From JALHSV01 sp964553535 (lineage in GTDB: Bacteria > Nitrospirota > Thermodesulfovibrionia > Thermodesulfovibrionales > SM23-35): DNA of 7,605 nt. Shown here in pieces: positions 6,510 through 7,605 of this stretch (position 1 is the first letter of the stretch; every line of letters starts with the position of its first letter). Made by a program: the position numbers and the translations under genes. The stretch lies in the NCBI GenBank assembly GCA_964553535.1, contig CAZKLK010000090.1:1-7605 (forward strand). The letters are read 5' to 3'. Under the pieces are notes generated by a model. That model made no database searches, was not told the DNA's origin, and was given only the letters and a program-made list of their open reading frames with translations.

Positions 6510-6657
6510 ATCATTGAGGTCTGCTGCATTCAACAATGAAGAACCCCGCAGTTGAGCTGCGAGGAATGCGCTCGCTATCCGATTCACATGATTACCGTCA
6601 GGGAATATCGCACCAGTACACAAAATGCTGCTTTCGCTTCGCAGAGCTCTCAAACCA

Positions 6658-6686
6658 TTGCAGACTGCACGCTAATCAAGTATGAT
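6658..6686 (+). promoter_or_regulatory. Candidate promoter of the nucleotidyltransferase pair
   Basis: TTGCAG (6658-6663), 17 nt, then TATGAT (6681-6686), which matches 5/6 of the -10 consensus; the -35 matches 3/6. The -10 contains the first possible ATG (6682), so if this promoter is real the translation start must be the ATG at 6694, near the predicted first transcribed base. Alternatively the promoter lies further upstream and 6682 is used. Confidence 0.35.
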
Positions 6687-7254
6687 AAGGAACATGAAAG
6701 ACCTCGAAATGCTTCTGTCTATAGAAGATCCTGTGAAGAGGAAAGCGTTATTCATAGCTTTCCTTTCAAGGGAAATTGTTCGCAGGGGAGGCAAGATGCC
6801 GATAATCGTCGGCGGTCAGGCAGTTGAAATATATACGCAGGGCAGTTATACAACCGGTGATATCGACATAAAGGCACCCCGGGAAATAACCGAAGCAATT
6901 TTAGCAGAATGGGGATTTGCAAAGGCCGGGAGACCCTGGATCAACAGAGATATGGATATTTATATAGACTGGCTTGGGAGTTCGCTTGATGAAGGGGAAG
7001 AAGCTGAAAGAAGAACGGCAATTATTAACATAACCGATCAGCTCGATATCAGAGTGCTCTCCATAGAAGATCTTGTTATTGACAGACTTGGTGCCTTCAA
7101 ATGGTGGGGAGATGCAGACAGTCTGACGTGGGCAAAGGTCCTCATCAGGGTTAAGAAGGCAATTAATAGTCTCGATAAGGTCTACTTAATCGAAAGGGCT
7201 AAGAAAGAAGATCTTTTCGACATCCTCGAAGTTATTCTTTCATCCGGTGAATAA
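6682..7254 (+). CDS. MNT/AbiEii-like nucleotidyltransferase-fold protein
   Basis: A 190-aa soluble protein with the hallmarks of the polymerase-beta-type nucleotidyltransferase fold: VGGQAVEIYT (43-52) as the glycine-rich strand-helix turn, TTGDIDI (57-63) with the metal-binding D60-x-D62 pair, and RDMDIYID (89-96) on a following strand, where a third acidic residue (D92 or D96) is expected. The segment SIEDLVIDRL (127-136) recurs after the core in AbiEii/DUF6036-like proteins. Some relatives are toxins that modify tRNA or other targets, others are antitoxins or unassigned; substrate and role are unknown here. It is followed after 3 nt by a small basic protein gene and then tRNA-Val, so the pair is probably one operon. 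The ATG at 6694 (AAGGA 2 nt before it) is an alternative start. AT-richer than ftsH. Fold call fairly sure, function not. Confidence 0.8.
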   Translation: MIRNMKDLEMLLSIEDPVKRKALFIAFLSREIVRRGGKMPIIVGGQAVEIYTQGSYTTGDIDIKAPREITEAILAEWGFAKAGRPWINRDMDIYIDWLGSSLDEGEEAERRTAIINITDQLDIRVLSIEDLVIDRLGAFKWWGDADSLTWAKVLIRVKKAINSLDKVYLIERAKKEDLFDILEVILSSGE

Positions 7255-7257
7255 TCT

Positions 7258-7485
7258 ATGGGAATAGAATACGATACACTCAAGAAAATTGCCGCTAAAG
7301 CAAGGGCAGAACTTGCAATAAAGGGTGAGATTGATATTGCAAAGGGAAAAATCCGGAAGAAGCCCCGCGACAAAGAAAAGGAGAACCTTCTTTATACTAT
7401 TGCCATGGATAGAATGACCAAATATAATCCACGGATAGAAAGCAATAAGATCATCCTCCCCTACTTCCAAAGCATAAAGTATTGA
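7258..7485 (+). CDS. Small basic protein of unknown function, paired with the nucleotidyltransferase
   Basis: I do not recognise this 75-aa protein. It is lysine-rich and basic, with no membrane helix or signal peptide: a probable N-terminal helix (about residues 5-22), a very basic stretch KGKIRKKPRDKEKEN (29-43), then a segment with three aromatic tyrosines or phenylalanines near the C terminus (ILPYFQSIKY, 66-75). The ATG lies 3 nt after the upstream stop; the upstream CATCCGGTGA contains GGTGA about 8 nt before it, a plausible ribosome site. Tight spacing and shared AT-rich composition support a real gene cotranscribed with the nucleotidyltransferase. It could be the partner of a two-gene module (antitoxin or RNA-binding accessory), but nothing in its sequence proves this. 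Its stop lies in a terminator-like hairpin and in the -35 of the next promoter. Confidence 0.6.
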   Translation: MGIEYDTLKKIAAKARAELAIKGEIDIAKGKIRKKPRDKEKENLLYTIAMDRMTKYNPRIESNKIILPYFQSIKY

Positions 7486-7512
7486 CACTTTTGAGGGGGA
7501 AAGTGTTATTTT
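7482..7512 (+). promoter_or_regulatory. Candidate promoter of tRNA-Val
   Basis: A perfect -35 TTGACA (7482-7487) is followed by TGTTATTTT (7504-7512), an extended -10 (TGn + TATTTT, 4/6). The spacer is 19 nt for this register, longer than ideal; TTATTT gives 18. Transcription would begin around 7519, a few bases before the tRNA at 7525. The TGTTAT core resembles the TGTTATAAT of the tRNA-Ser promoter. Confidence 0.5.
7483..7512 (+). terminator. Terminator-like hairpin at the end of the nucleotidyltransferase operon
   Basis: TGACACTTT (7483-7491) pairs with AAAGTGTTA (7500-7508), 9 bp with one G-U, around the loop TGAGGGGG, followed directly by TTTT (7509-7512). The shape fits an intrinsic terminator, although the stem is AT-rich. 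The stop codon of the small gene forms the base of the stem, and the tRNA-Val promoter uses the same bases. Confidence 0.45.
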
Positions 7513-7524
7513 ATAGGCAATTGT

Positions 7525-7599
7525 GGGCGATTAGCTCAGCGGGAGAGCGCTTCCTTCACACGGAAGAGGTCGCTGGTTCGAAACCAGCATCGCCTACCA
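7525..7599 (+). tRNA. tRNA-Val (anticodon CAC), CCA encoded
   Basis: Acceptor GGGCGAT (7525-7531) pairs with ATCGCCT (7589-7595), giving a G1-U72 wobble at the end; discriminator A7596 and encoded CCA (7597-7599) follow. D stem GCTC/GAGC (7534-7537, 7545-7548), anticodon stem CTTCC/GGAAG (7550-7554, 7562-7566) with loop TTCACAC and anticodon CAC at 7557-7559, T arm GCTGG-TTCGAAA-CCAGC (7572-7588). It reads GUG codons. The short promoter-to-gene distance suggests a minimal 5' leader. The window ends 6 nt after the gene, so a following gene in the same transcript cannot be excluded. Confidence 0.97.
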
Positions 7600-7605
7600 T
7601 ATAAA

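Noticed and set aside
1..7605. CRISPR array, insertion sequence or prophage genes
   Set aside because: No regularly spaced direct repeats, transposase, integrase or phage structural gene can be seen in the window.

Overview
The window looks like chromosomal DNA of a Gram-negative bacterium. It encodes the inner-membrane Tol motor (TolQ, TolR, TolA), which needs an outer membrane. Moderate GC, encoded CCA tails on both tRNAs, a short palindrome of the ATTCCGGC-type dispersed family at the left edge and the general look of the proteins would fit a Nitrospirota- or Desulfobacterota-like lineage. That placement is inference; no marker here fixes it.

Left part (1-2010). A minus-strand operon tolQ-tolR-tolA, joined by two ATGA stop/start overlaps, runs toward the left edge and ends at small hairpins. 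It diverges from a plus-strand tRNA-Ser(UGA); the two promoters sit back to back in about 50 bp.

Middle (2011-4413). A small YtxH-domain membrane protein (minus) diverges from ftsH (plus). Between them is a 10-bp perfect inverted repeat whose two arms each carry one of the predicted -35 elements. The ftsH start has no Shine-Dalgarno sequence and may be leaderless. A T9 tract lies just after its first membrane helix.

Right-middle (4410-6509). ftsH converges on rsmA/ksgA (16S rRNA dimethyladenosine transferase) with a 4-bp overlap of stop codons. Upstream of rsmA, on the same strand 60 bp away, lies a UMF1/Atg22-type MFS transporter.

Right end (6510-7599). A plus-strand pair encodes an MNT/AbiEii-type nucleotidyltransferase (190 aa) and, 3 nt later, a small basic protein (75 aa) that I do not recognise. 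It is followed by tRNA-Val(CAC). The stop codon of the small gene, a terminator-like hairpin and the tRNA promoter are superimposed in about 30 bp. The pair looks more AT-rich than ftsH and is the most accessory-like part of the window; it is the best candidate for an uncharacterised module, possibly toxin-antitoxin-like.

Most of the window is housekeeping: envelope constriction and stability (Tol), membrane protein quality control (FtsH), ribosome maturation (RsmA) and two tRNAs. No gene-free stretch exceeds 300 bases; the longest, between the transporter and the nucleotidyltransferase (6510-6681), shows only a 5-bp hairpin and a candidate promoter.
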